Shown here one piece after another: positions 11,541 through 23,760 of a DNA stretch of 64,000 nucleotides. The notes under the pieces were generated by a model, which was not told the DNA's origin, ran no database searches, and saw nothing but the letters and a program-made list of their open reading frames with translations. This stretch comes from Neodontobutis hainanensis. Lineage: Eukaryota; Chordata; Actinopteri; Gobiiformes; Odontobutidae. The stretch covers positions 6,016,001-6,080,000 of the forward strand of contig JALDNG010000006.1 of the NCBI GenBank assembly GCA_024349245.1, in the 5' to 3' direction. Position 1 is the stretch's first letter. Each line of letters starts with the position of its first letter. The position numbers and the translations under genes are program-made.

Positions 11541-14500
11541 GGATGGTGCATTCACGTCGTGTGGGAACACTAGAGGTCTGTTATCGCCATAATTTAACTT
11601 TTATAGACTGCAGGTTAAGGCTGTTTCTGCTAATTATTTTTTTTCTATTTTTAGTAGAGAATATCAGATTATCCAACTGTCAACTTGGAAAAATGTCTTT
11701 ATAGTTAAATTGTTTGGATAGAGATTTTTATTATTTTGATAAAAAATGTAGACTGTGCCTTTATAGCTTAATACCAGTTTGAAGGAATCTCTCATCCACT
11801 GTTAGTTTTCTGAAGCTCATATGGCAATGGCTTAGTAGTTTTATTAATGTAATCTGTGGAAGATAAGTCAGTTATCCAAGTTGCAGTTTTAGAATGATCC
11901 TCAGGGATTCCCGATTGTCACACTTTATAAGTCTTGTGTCTATTGTGCAAACCATCCAGGTTGATCCTATGCTCTGTCCCATCTACACAAAGTCTGTCTA
12001 AAAAGGCTCATTCGGTGGCTGTTTTTTGATTAAATATTATGAGTGGTGTGCTGGATGGCACATCTGGACGACTGGAGGGCAAGGAGGTTGAGCATTGCAT
12101 TTACTGTCTGCCTCTCACATAACAACAGCAGTTCATTAGCCTACATTGTTTCAATCAAAAGCAATTTGCGCTGGATGCTGAGGAAAGAAACAAATGCTTT
12201 AGTGTGCGAGGCTTAGCTGTTGTATTGATTGGTGTAAATTATACTGATGAAATGATCACAGGAAACCAACCATAGTCTCAGTCCTCATTGCAGCTATGTG
12301 TGTTTATCAGGCATATTAATATTTTAAAAACTGTTGCCAAATAATAGTCAAATACTATTCAAATAGTGATTTTATTCAAATTTTTCTACTGGTGTATCTG
12401 CTCGTTCAACCTATTAAACACATTTTACATTGAACATTTTATTCCTGAAATGTTTTTTAGCTCTTTTCCTAAAATGTGAGTGCAAGTGCTACTGTTTTTA
12501 CTTGACTCCAACATTTCAGCAGCAGTATATTCACGCTACAAAGCTCTATGTTTAATTCATATTTAGTTAGAGCATCAGCACTGCTCTCGTGTGCACTGAC
12601 AGGCTGTGTGAGAAAGGCGAGCAGTGTAGTGCATAATACTGGCTCCAAATTGGCCCCGTGATATGACTGCGCTTCACTTCAGAGTGCGTTTGGTGGGAGC
12701 ACACCTCTGTCACCTGTTGGCACAGTTTCCCCTCTTTCAAATTCAATCTCCCTCCCCTCTGCCTCCCTGCAGCAGCGAGCAGGGAGCGTGTGAGTGCACC
12801 TCATTTACCCCCCCAGCTCAGTATCTGGCCGATCACCAAAATGAAGACAGAGCCCCACACCTGTCCGTGTGTGTGTCGAACCTGCTTTCTCATCAAAATG
12901 ACATTGTCCTACTTTTTAAATGACTCTGGCCTATTTGATAAAGTGAAACTAGAAAAATATTCAGTATTCATTGTGTGACCTTCTGCTTTGTAACGTGGCC
13001 ATTGTCAATCTGTTTTATTTCCAATGAACCCGCTATTATAGCAGTTATATCTTTATTATACTGGGTGTTAAAGGTCCAAATGATGCATTTATATTTTCAG
13101 CTTGAAAGTGTGTTAATAGAGACTCATCTGTTCGGCTGTGATCAGAATATACACAGTGCGCACACACACTAAACATATGTAATTTGTTGATGAAAATGAC
13201 GACCTAGTAAGTTGTTGTTTCTAAGATAATTAAAGCAGCTATTCGTTTAAAATCTGACCTGATAAAACACAAGTAAAAGGAATCTGCATTTTTCACAAAT
13301 TTATCAATTATGCTTTGTGTTTTGTCTTTGTTGTTTTAGAGAACGTGAATCAAAGCTCTGTGCAGTTCTCCATATCAAAGACTATAGAGCCAATCCCATC
13401 CTTGGTAATGTGCTTACCTTGATATGATCCCTTCTCACACTGCTCTCCAGTGCATACTGTTTACATTTCTCTCTTATGAATTATTAGTGTGATACGAACA
13501 AAGACTTTATAATGGGAGCAATGCATCAATGTCACATTGTATTATGCGGCTATCTCAGGGAGCCTTGTGCATAGTGATGGGCCTGACTGTGGCGGCTGGA
13601 ATTTCATTTAGGGTACATGTTGTGCATCGAACAGACAGTCCATGGGGTCTCGTCAGGAAGTGGGCACTGTCTGCGGGTTGGAGGTTGGAGGTTCTGTCTG
13701 CGTGTGTGTGCCCTTGAATGCATGTACGCATGCTAAAGCTCTTCGTCAGCATGAAGCAGTCGGGCCTGCCTCTGCGTCTCTTCACCAGTGCCCCTCCCAT
13801 CCCTCATTTTTTTATGTTGTTTTGTTTACATCTCTGTCTTGGCCGGCTAGTGCAGCGCTGATTAGCAACACTGGAGTGCCGTTTTAATTTGCTCTGTTGC
13901 GTCCGATAAGAGCCCTGTGCTGCTTTTTTCATCTTCTTGGATGAAACACAGAGTCTGCTTAGGTAATTGGCAGGCAGAGGTTATCCTTGTGTGCATGCGG
14001 TTTCCACAAAATGCCAATTAAATGCGCGTCTTTAAAAATGGCAGCATAATAAATAGGAAATACCCGCTTACATGTGCTATGAGCTTGTATTATTAGTTAA
14101 TGTATGTTTTGTGTATAACTCCATTGTGCACATGTTTGTAACATCCCCCTGAGTCAAAGGTTGATGTGTAAACACCCTGAAGAAAGGATATAATTACTAT
14201 GAGCAGGCGTTGATTTGGTGTCAGCTGTTTGCCAGCACCATCTTATCTAAACGGCCTGTATCAGAGGGAAGTAAGGTAATTATCCATAAGGGAAATTTAG
14301 ACTCAAGCATGTGGGTGATTTAGACCAACATCTTTTGGATTGTTGTGTTTGTTACGTTCAAGCTTATTATATTTTTCACATGTAAAATATGCAGTTATCT
14401 TTTCAATCATTCTTAACATTTTGCACGTTTAGATATAAATGAATTACAGGCCTCACTTAATATGAAAACACAATGATTTTATTTCCAACCCGCAGCCTGT

Positions 14501-14816
14501 ATAGTTTTGGATTGGTTTGTTTTCTGTTTTAATGTGTTAATATATTAATACAACTATATAAAATATGCCTTTTTGTATTAGCTCATTTGAATTCAGTTGG
14601 ACAGGATATGCAGTGTGAATAGAAAGAGGCTATATGGGACAGAGAGGCAGAAATGTTGGCGATATTTGAAGTTAGTCACAAGGAGCACTGCTGACTTCTG
14701 AGGAATGGTCTGACCGAGTTCACACAGGGAGAAAAAAAAAAGTCTGGCAAATGTCAGCATAGTTAAAATCTTCTCCCTCTGGATGCAAGGAAAAAGAAGT
14801 ATTTACGAGCTGTTGG

Positions 14817-14820
<4 letters not shown>

Positions 14821-14872
<52 letters not shown>

Positions 14873-14886
14873 ACACACACACACAC
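14821..14886 (+). repeat. (AC)n microsatellite
   Basis: About 24 AC units are followed by one GAG interruption and a further eight or so units. A (GT)n tract lies 33 bp downstream in opposite orientation, so the two could pair as a hairpin. Confidence 0.95.
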
Positions 14887-14918
14887 TAATGTACATACTG
14901 GGCTTTTTCCCTTCTGTA

Positions 14919-14944
14919 GTGTGTGTGTGTGTGTGTGTGTGTGT
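14919..14944 (+). repeat. (GT)n microsatellite, inverted partner of the upstream (AC)n
   Basis: About 13 GT units form a near-perfect inverted complement of the preceding AC tract. Confidence 0.92.
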
Positions 14945-16737
14945 ACTACGGGTTGGCAGGGCGCCAGGTCTGATGGTGCCGGGTGCTGCCGTGGCACCCC
15001 AAACAACCCCACCCCACCTCCCTGACCTTCACATATGCTAATTAGCCACGTGGAGCTGCTGAATGGAACCCCCACTACCCCACCCCTCCTGCCATCCCAG
15101 AGGAGTGACGCGGTCTATCCTTTCTTCAGATGTCTTTCTCTTGAGCCGCACCGTCTGTCGCTTAATGTCCTGCCGTATGAGAACTAAACTAAACTATACC
15201 TACTTAACAGATGGTCTGCTATGGTTTTTGTCACTCTCTTCAATGCTTGTGTCTATCTACTCTGTTCTGTCCCTCAGCTGCTAGTTAGGTCTCCTGAATC
15301 AGCAGCAGTAAGTTCAAAGATATTTAATATACCTCATGTTTCAGCAAAGATCACCGCATCACACAGCTGCGTGATTATCTTTTGTTTATCTATGGCTCAA
15401 TGTAAATGTAGGTTTGCCCAAAGAGTTGTATTTGTGTGTGTTTTTTATATTGTAGGGACATCATTATCACGGCTCTCATCATCATCACCAACTGCTCACA
15501 TCAAAGCCTGTGTACTTCTCTGTGCTCGCAGACTGTCGACTGTGTACGCCATCACGGTTTGGTTTGAGGGGATCCTAATCAACCCTGGCACGGCAGAACT
15601 ATTTGTTCAGCTTTAAAAAAATCAAAACCAAACAGTACCGGGAAGGTGCGGGAACGCATGTTAGGACCAAAATGGAAGAAAATGACAGGACATACACTAT
15701 TTCTGTTATGTTTACATGTTTGTTTTTATCTCACACAAAGTTATGTTGGCGTTTCCCTGCCACAACAGGTCACCTGAATGTTGTTTTTTTTAAAGGGTTT
15801 CTATTGCTAAAAAGTCTTGTTGGATGCATGCTCATGGTGAAAGCTGGATGAATGAACTTTTCAAGTAACTTCCTCCCACATCCAAGACACACAAATATAA
15901 CTCTACTGGCAGAGATATTTAGTTACTGTGTAGACCAGTGCCTTGATTTCTTGCATTATGAGCTACTCTGATATATACAGGCTTCTTTTACATTCCAGCC
16001 ACTCCTCTGGCACAAACCGGATGAACTGGATTAGATATTGACTGAGGAGTGAACTTTATTTTGGAGTTAAATTGTCTTATTTCTTTAAGATGTTAATTCC
16101 TCCAAAGGATATCGATACTGTTAACAAGAGCAGATGTTTGCTGTGCACGGCTAATCTCCCTCTGCAACTGTGCTTGTGTGGGTCTGATTTCTCAATGAAC
16201 AGCTATAGCTACTGTTGGATAAACATGCAAAGGTTACTGTAATGTCAGACATATGCCAAAGGGGAGTGTGGAATACCACATTACCATAATCTATAGACAA
16301 ATGTCCTATTCCCAAACATTGCCAAAGCCAAGCTTCTGCAAAAGCACACAACCGGCTTCTCTTCTCTTTTCTCTGTGCAGACTGACTAGGCACAATGGCA
16401 CTTCTTCCTGGAAATGGCTGGTTGTCAACTTTTGGCTTGACTTGACAAGGGCAGATTATGATGTTTGAAACTGACGTGTTCCTCCACTGTGCCATAGACT
16501 CAAACTGACTGCCTACATGGCCCTTGCAGCCATGAAATGTTGTCTTTCTGACCTACTGGCACCAGGGTATATGAAACATTTCAGCTCTGACATTTTTTCT
16601 TATTTTTATTTTTATAAAATTTTTTTACATTTTTGCTGAATACTGCCATACAGAAGTGAACCATTCCTGAATAAATAGTTATGGTTCAGAGAATTCACAG
16701 CACTTATATTTAAAGCAGTGTTAATAAGATGTTTAAT

Positions 16738-16800
16738 GTTAGCTGAGGCAGCTAACGCGCTGGCCTCTCACCCACTGGGGTGAGAGTCTGTGCCGACAGT
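16738..16800 (+). repeat. Degraded tRNA-like SINE head (tentative)
   Basis: A run resembling a D-arm/A-box (TTAGCTGAGGCAGCTAACGCGC) is followed by an anticodon-arm-like stretch and GAGAGTCTGTGCC in the place of a B-box. The B-box is a poor match to GGTTCGANTCC, and no intact cloverleaf or SINE body is visible, so this is a weak call for an old SINE, not a tRNA gene. Confidence 0.25.
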
Positions 16801-17384
16801 CAGAGTGATTGTTTGATAATTATGTGTGCATAAGCTAGGGATATGGATCTTTTTTTTTAAGTACATTTTATATGATGTTATATTTACTGCACGGCCTGAC
16901 TGTGAGACACTGCTCTCAGTCTTGTTAGGAAAGAGCCATTGTTTTATTTGCAGAAGGGTATTTTAATTAGACCATCTATAGAAATTCCCTGTGTGTGTTG
17001 TGGTCTGTGTTGGACACTACAATCTGGACTTACAGACATTTCTTAAGTTCTGTACACATTCCAAAAAGCTGAGTTACATGAAAACCTTTGTCTGCATGCA
17101 TTTTATAAGATGTCTCTCCATCTTCTCTGTTTCTCTCTGTGTCTTTTCCAGTAGTTTTCAAGCTTCCTCTTTTGGTGCTGGTTGTGGGTGACCTTGGCCG
17201 GTGACTACAGTGCTATACTCATTAAGTAGTAAAGATGAATGGTTCCATTATAGCAAGAGAGAAACGAGCGGGGCCAATTAGTGGTAATTAACAGCAGAGA
17301 GGGTGAGCGCTCTGGAGGGCACCCTGACCCACACTCCAGTGGGGGCAGAGGGGGACAAGCATGCATGTGGCAGACACTATGGTA

Positions 17385-18582
17385 TATATATGAGGGATTA
17401 TTAGGAACACCATACTAATACTGTGTTGACCCCCTTTCGACTTCAGAACTGCCTTAATTCTACGTGGGATTGATTCAACAAGGTGCTGAAATCATTCTTT
17501 AGAAATGTTGGTCCATATGGACAGGATAGCATCTTGCAGTTGATGGAGATTTGTGGGATGCACATCCAGGGCACGAAGCTGCTGTTCCACCACATCCCAA
17601 AGATGCTCTATTGGGTTGAGTTCTGGTGACTGTGGGGGCCATTTTAGTTCAGTGAACTCATTGTCATGTTCAAGAAACCAATTTGAAATGATTTGAGCTT
17701 TGTGACATGGTGCATTATCCTGCTGGAAGTAGCCATCAGAGGATGGGTACATGGTGGTCACAAAGGGATGGACATGGTCAGAAACAATGCTCAGGTAGGC
17801 CGTGACTTTTAAACAATGCCCAACTGGCACTAAGGGGCCTAAAGTGTGCCAAGAAAACATCCCCCACACCAGCAGCCTGCACAGTGGTACCAAGGCATGA
17901 TGGATCCATGTTCTCATTCTGTTTACGCCAAATTCTGACTCTACCATCTGAATGTCTCAACAGAAATCAAGACTCATCAGACCAGGCAACATTTTTCCAG
18001 TCTTCAACTGTCCAATTTTGGTGAGCTCGTGCAAGTTGTAGCCTCTTTTTCCTATTTGTATTGAAGATGAGTGGTACCCGGTGGGTCTTCTGCTGTTGTA
18101 GCCCATCCGCCTCGAGGTTGTGCGTGTTGTGGCTTCACAAATGCTTTGCTGCATACCTCGGTTGTAACAAGTGTTTTTTTCAGTCAAAGCTGCTCTTCTA
18201 TCAGCTTGAATCAGTCGGCCCATTCTCCTCTGACCTCTAGCATCAACAAGGCATTTTCGCCCACAGGACTGCCGCATACTGGATGTTTTTCCCTTTTCAC
18301 ACCAGTCTTTGTAAACCCTAAAAATGGTTGTGCGTGAAAATCCCAGTAACTGAACAGATTGTGAAATAGACCGGCCCGTCTGGCACCAACGACCATGCCA
18401 CGCTCAAAATTGCTTTCCTTTCTTTCCCATTCTGACATTCAGTTTGGAGTTTAGGAGATGTCTTGACCAGGACCACACCCCTGAATGCACTGAAGCAACT
18501 GCCATGTGATTGGTTGATTAGATTCTTGCATTAATGAGAAATTGAACAGGTGTTCCTAATAATCCTTAAGATGATTAGTATA
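17385..18582 (-). mobile_element. Degraded Tc1/mariner-type DNA transposon, about 1.2 kb
   Basis: A 17-bp terminal inverted repeat, GGATTATTAGGAACACC at 17395-17411 and its complement at 18549-18565, brackets a decayed transposase gene on the - strand. The outer ends run into TA-rich DNA, as expected for TA-targeting Tc1/mariner elements, so the exact ends and TA duplication are uncertain. The size, about 1.2 kb, is typical of full-length family members. The copy lies in arid1b intron 1, antisense to the host gene. It has internal frameshifts and stops and cannot make its own transposase. Near-identical elements are common in teleost genomes, to my recollection. Confidence 0.9.
17430..18438 (-). 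pseudogene. Broken Tc1/mariner transposase (DD36E-like)
   Basis: The frame opens at 18438 with MSEWERK, typical of this transposase group, followed by the DNA-binding region (RGMVVGARRAGL). It shifts frame around 18350-18400, continues in another frame (RQSCGRKCLVDARGQRR, near 18270-18230), and shifts again before the catalytic core. The first catalytic Asp lies in WSDES near 17980, directly followed by a TGA (17967-17969) that fits a CpG-decayed Arg codon. A small deletion near 17866-17877 shifts frame again. The second Asp (FQQDNAPCH) and the Glu (LNPIEHLWD) are intact, with 36 residues between them. A stop at 17492-17494 cuts the last 20-odd residues. At least two stops and about three frameshifts show a dead copy. 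The N-terminal breakpoints are approximate. Confidence 0.88.
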
Positions 18583-18914
18583 TACACTCAATATACTCTC
18601 AAAAATTTTGTTCTAAATAATGTTATAATTTCATAATTATTACATCTAAACAGCTAATATAAATAATAAATGGCTGGATACCTGGGATATTTTTGTACTG
18701 AAACTATGCACATCTTATAATTTACATACGTACGCAGAACAAAATTTCATGATTTGTTTAGTATTTCCAAAAATTTAGTTTTATTTTAGTGTTGTATGTA
18801 CCCTGTAAAAATATCAGTAAAAATTTGTAATAGTTGTTCTAGGAACTTTTTTTCACTAAAACATACTATCAAAACATACTATAGTCTCCTGTCAGTGAGA
18901 TCACAGGGTACTTG

Positions 18915-18933
18915 GGTGCCCTCTGGTGGCAGC
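18915..18933 (-). promoter_or_regulatory. CTCF-like binding site
   Basis: Read on the - strand the site is GCTGCCACCAGAGGGCACC, which contains the CCA-(C/G)-(C/T)AG-(A/G)-(T/G)GGC core of the vertebrate CTCF motif. It lies about 330 bp beyond the Tc1-type remnant in intron 1. CTCF anchors chromatin loops and insulators; occupancy cannot be judged from sequence. Confidence 0.45.
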
Positions 18934-19841
18934 TGCTGACAAGGAATTTCCCTATGTGGATAATAATAATAACACTGGAAAAGCATCAGGATTGACTTTT
19001 CTTTGTCCTGTGCACAGACAGACATTAAGTCTCTAGGGGATGGCGTATGTTTGAACATTTCAGGGTTAAGGGGTCAACAGGCAGCAATGTCTCGTTGTGA
19101 CTTCTAATCTCTGATGTTATGTCACTCACTCCTGGAGCCCTTTGGTCCGACCTGGGAGCTCGTTAGGCAAAGGTCTGAGAATGAAAGGCCTTGAAATGCC
19201 AAGCCAATATACCATCAGCACTAATGAACATTTTTTGATGATTTTTATTCTTAATTGGGGATTTAATTTTGTGCTGATCTGCAGTATTCCAGCATCTCAG
19301 CATCAAGGAGAGACTCAAGGTTGTACACTCTCTTTCTCTCCCACTGTCTCTTTTTCTCAGTGGCTGCACTTGATTTATTCATCATGCCCACCTCCCTCTT
19401 TTTTATCAGTTCCTGGGTGAAATTGTTACAGCCTGTAATCCTTTGGGTGCCAGTAGCTGGGAAATGTTCTTGTGAGCGCGTAGCGGTTGTGTGTAATTTC
19501 TAAACAGTAGGTATCACCAGGTGCTCTGTCCAACATGGAAACCCTGGCAAGTCAATAAAGTGACGTTGAGGATAGCGGACGACAGGGATGTTTTGTCACT
19601 TTTCCAGACATGTTTGAATTGGCACTCAGTGAGAGAGAGCATTTGTACAGGCTGGTGCTTTTTTAAGGTGTTCTGAAAAGTGCTTGCAAAGTGCTGCTTT
19701 CAGGGCCCCTGAAATTGCAATGCCTGGTAAATGGATGGTTTGAGGAGTATACAATGTATTAGAAGTCAATTGTGCATGGGAGGGCCTATTTTCCATATCA
19801 CTAGCTGAACAAGTGTGTCACGGTGAGTGTGTGAGCGGTCG

Positions 19842-19870
19842 CCACACACACACACCTACACACACACACA

Positions 19871-19901
<31 letters not shown>
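19842..19901 (+). repeat. (CA)n microsatellite, interrupted
   Basis: CA units run with two single interruptions (CCTA and ATA). Confidence 0.93.
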
Positions 19902-20559
19902 TTGCAGTCTGTAGATGCCCTACTCCATCTATTCCCCTGTTGCTTTAGTGTCTTCCAGCGCCAACATGTGCAGGCTGGTTTGTATGGGGCTAGCGGAGGT
20001 TACACTGTGGGGGCCGTGGCATACATCAGAAACCATTACCCATAATGGCCTCTTTCCCCTCAGCCCCCGTATCCATTCCCCTTTCTCTCCTGACATTTAT
20101 TTTATGACTGCTTACATATCAAATATTTAAATAAACAGAATCGGAGGCTTCAGCTGAGGTTTGCCTCAGGGTGACGAGGGAAGCTGTGGCGACGGGAGGA
20201 AGGGGACGTATGATGACATTCATTTCCGAAACGAGGAAAGAAAAAAAAGTAGTTTGGGTACGGAGTGGTGAAAGGTGGGAGGAAAAGCATCAGCAGCAAA
20301 GAGGAAGAGGCGAAAAATGCTTTGCTCGCTGCAATCAAAGCAGACGATGGAGGGCGGCATTTTTCTTACGCCTGGCAGCGTTGACAGACGGCAGCGTACA
20401 TGTATGTGTGTTTATGTGCATGCTGTCGCAGAGAACATCCGTCAGCGTTTCCCCAGGATGCCAGAGGACGTGGGAGAAGGCCCTTGTGGCTCGTAAAAAG
20501 CAGTTTGCCGTACTGGCAATTGCACAGCTTCCGCCAAGGAGAGTCGCGCATGTGACAAA

Positions 20560-20720
20560 GTAATGAAGGGAGAAAGAACAACAAGAAAAGAAGAAACAAA
20601 GTGTAATAGTGCACTGAGTGGAGGAAGAAAAAAGAAAGGACAGAGGGAGGGAGATGAAGGTGAGCAGAGGAAGATTTATCTGCCGTTTCCTCTGGAGATT
20701 GAGCCAGAGCAAGATGAAGG
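20560..20720 (+). repeat. Purine-rich (AG-rich) tract
   Basis: The + strand is strongly purine-biased (AGAAAGAAC, GAAGAAAAAAGAAAGGA, GGGAGGGAGATGAAGG and similar). The matching long minus-strand open frames at 20335-20781 are a by-product of this bias, not genes. Confidence 0.5.
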
Positions 20721-21014
20721 GAAGGCAGGCAGAGTGTGAAGGGTAGAGCAACAAAATGAACAGCAAGAGCTGGATACACACGGTGTGTGTTTATTTCCTA
20801 TATATATGAAGTGAGACAGGCTGGTCCTGGGGTGCAGGGGGGCAGTCCTGCACTGGCTGGCGAAGGTGGGAGGCCCATTACTGTCAGACTAATCTTAAAA
20901 TAATTAATTGCGAAGTCGACGCTTTTTAAAGAGTATTGTAATTGAATCCTAAATTAGGCTTGGGAAAGGGGACGCGTCCTGCTTTGCTGCAAGTCTGCTC
21001 CCATTCTCTGGTCC

Positions 21015-21015
<1 letters not shown>

Positions 21016-21058
<43 letters not shown>
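21016..21058 (+). repeat. (CA)n microsatellite
   Basis: About 21 uninterrupted CA units in arid1b intron 1. Confidence 0.95.
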
Positions 21059-21059
<1 letters not shown>

Positions 21060-23579
21060 TAGTTGGTCCTGTGCACAAGCGGATAGAAGAAAAAAAAGAC
21101 AACAAGCGAAGGAAATGCTAATGAAATGCATATTTGGGGAGAAAGGGGCCATCTATAATTTAACTGTGCTCTTTGAATGTGAATGATGTGTGTGCAAGCG
21201 CTGTGATTTATTTTTGTTGTGCAGAGGGATAATTCTGTCAGAGTAGGCTTTTATTCTTGTAAACAAATGTGGGGAAAAGAGCAGAATAAAAGTGCAGTAA
21301 TAAAGTAAACAGAATGGTATGAATACATTTAGCTGCTGGCATGAATAATTTGTATAGGGGACACGGGCTGTGGATGAAACAGAGATGACAGATATGAGAG
21401 CTGTGATACTGCCTGTGAAATTTGGGCTTGGACAAAATATCTTCTCGTTTTCTTTAGTTGTGTGTGTAAAACTGGATCTCATGGTTTAATGCTGTATACC
21501 TGTTCCCACACCTGCACAGGTAGATCATAATCTTCGTAAACACAGGTCCAGCATGCGCCTTTTTAAATCCCAAATCCTTCATGGCCCATGGCCCATGCTG
21601 AAAAAAGCAGCTCAATGTGCTTTCATTTACACACACGACTGCCTGCATAGCTCTTTTTGGATGACCCCTACAAAACTATGGGCAATAGAACATTCTGGAT
21701 CAAAGCTCTTAGAAGAGGGTCTGCCCTCCATAAAAGTCGGCCCTGCTCTATAACTCTGGCAGCAGCCTGGGAAGAAAGATGGCACAGGGAGTAGGGTCAG
21801 GGAGACAATTCAACAGGCAATAATGGGAAATGAGCAGTCAACAGATGCTTTTTGTAAAGGATAAAAAGTAGAGGCGCTATTAATGGCCTACACATTATCA
21901 TCTCAGGTAACTGTCTGACTGTTGTCATTGCATTGAACAGTTACCTCTGTAAAATATTTCTTATAAACAAATATGTAACTTTGTGTACTTTACACAGAAC
22001 ACATTTGCAGGAACCAGTCTAACTGCTTTACTAACATATCAACCCATGACTGAAAAGTGAAGGCTTAAGATGAGACTTCATGTGGATTAAAATCCTTATC
22101 AGACTTGAAAGAGACTAGAGTTCTTTTGGTCTGGCACAAGAATCTCAAGGCATGTGTATGACAAATCAAATGCTCCTTGTGCTGCGTTCTAAATGTTTGA
22201 AACCTATTCAACTCCGATTTGGCCCTGATCTGACTATAAACTTGGCGCTGAAGCTCCCATTTTCTCCTGGTCGACTGGGAAGAATAACAGCAGAGAGGAC
22301 AATATTGTGGTCGAGCTGAGCACAGCCCACTCCTCTGTCTCTGTGATCCCTCTATCAATAAGGAACACAGGCCTGTCAGAAGGCCTGCCAACTGCCTGGC
22401 TGTCCAAGCAGCCGCTCCTTCTCTACACATCTGGACACAGATGGTACACACTCAACCACATGCACACAAGCAGTGCAATGTGCGCACACACACATGCACA
22501 CACTGGTGCTGAATCTGTGAAAACCATGTATGCACATTGATATAGTCCAACATGGTTCAGACGCATATTGATTGATTGATGGATTTGTTGTTATCCTTAT
22601 AGTCTGTGCATTTCTGAAGACATGGTGTAAATATTCTTACACGCCCCTCTTACACACACAGTGTATGTTTTCGCCATAGGATCTGTTGCCTCATGGGAAA
22701 TATGTGCATTTCTTTAGTATGTCAGGCATTTAATATAACCATGAAAGACAAAAACAAAAGGGTCTGCAAAAGTGTAAAACAGCTCATGATCACAGTACGT
22801 AAAGCAGTCACTAAATGTCCTGCTGGCATTAAATACTGTATTAACCCTGCTTTGTTTCATTTCCTTCACGTTGTGATAAGTTAATAGGTAATAAAATTGT
22901 ATTTTACTTTTACATTTCAAATAGATGAAAGACAATTGGATTCGGTGTTAAAAATATCAATTCATTTTCAGAGCAATCATGCTAAATCTAGTTAAGGCTC
23001 CTGAATTACAAATATCCCTAAATTTTCCTGATGTCACATGTTATTCATAGGGCCTGGTCGAGCCAGTTCAGCACAAACAGCTGCCCTGGGGCTTTGCAGT
23101 AATAGAAGTGAATAGTTGAGTTCAGACATGTGCATTGGGGCCTGGAGCCTCTCATTGATCGACCCCACTCCTCCACCTCATGTTCCCGGCCGGCTTTGGT
23201 GATTGATTCTGAGTCAAGACTCAGGAGATGGGAGGCCTGGACAGAGCTCCTAGAGCCTAGGGCCTCCCAGAGGGTAAGCTGCAGGCGCTGGTGGAGGGGA
23301 GGAGGCCCCAGTACAGGTTGGGAAGCCTATTTCTGGGGAAGGCTTCACGGTGGGGAGGACACATTCATTACGAGCAAAATGAAAGCCATGTATGCCATGA
23401 CTTCTCTATGGAGTTGTGATGTGTTTGAGCGGGAGAGGTCAGCAGGTTAAATGGCAGTGGTACATGGGGGTTTGGGTCTGGAAACACTATCTTAACATGA
23501 TATTACACAATCTATCATACACATGCACACACTCTACCCTCGGCACTGCCTGCACATCAGCAGGCCCCACTTCATGTCA

Positions 23580-23760
23580 TTGTGGTGGTTGAGAAAATTA
23601 TATGAAAATCAATTTTTTTCTAATTAACTTTGTAAATTTCCCGCTGAGCTATCAGACATGGGGTCCTTGTATGTCATGCCGAGTCCAATAATGAAATCAA
23701 TTTGGTTCAAATTGTTTCAGGTGACTTTTAATGAGTATCTAATATCCGCCTGAGGAAGGA
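23580..23760. other. Candidate conserved non-coding element
   Basis: AT-rich, non-repetitive sequence with CTAATTAAC, AATCAATTT and TTTAATGAG words, bounded by less structured DNA. Its look (homeodomain-type cores, no simple repeat, no open frame) is like developmental enhancers, but no alignment was possible. Confidence 0.25.

Noticed and set aside
16738..16800. Functional tRNA gene
   Set aside because: The B-box is degenerate, there is no acceptor-stem pairing and no clear cloverleaf; kept only as a weak SINE-head call.
20335..20781. 148- and 137-codon - strand frames with Leu/Phe/Ser-rich products
   Set aside because: They come from a pyrimidine-rich strand with few stop words and look like random hydrophobic repeats.
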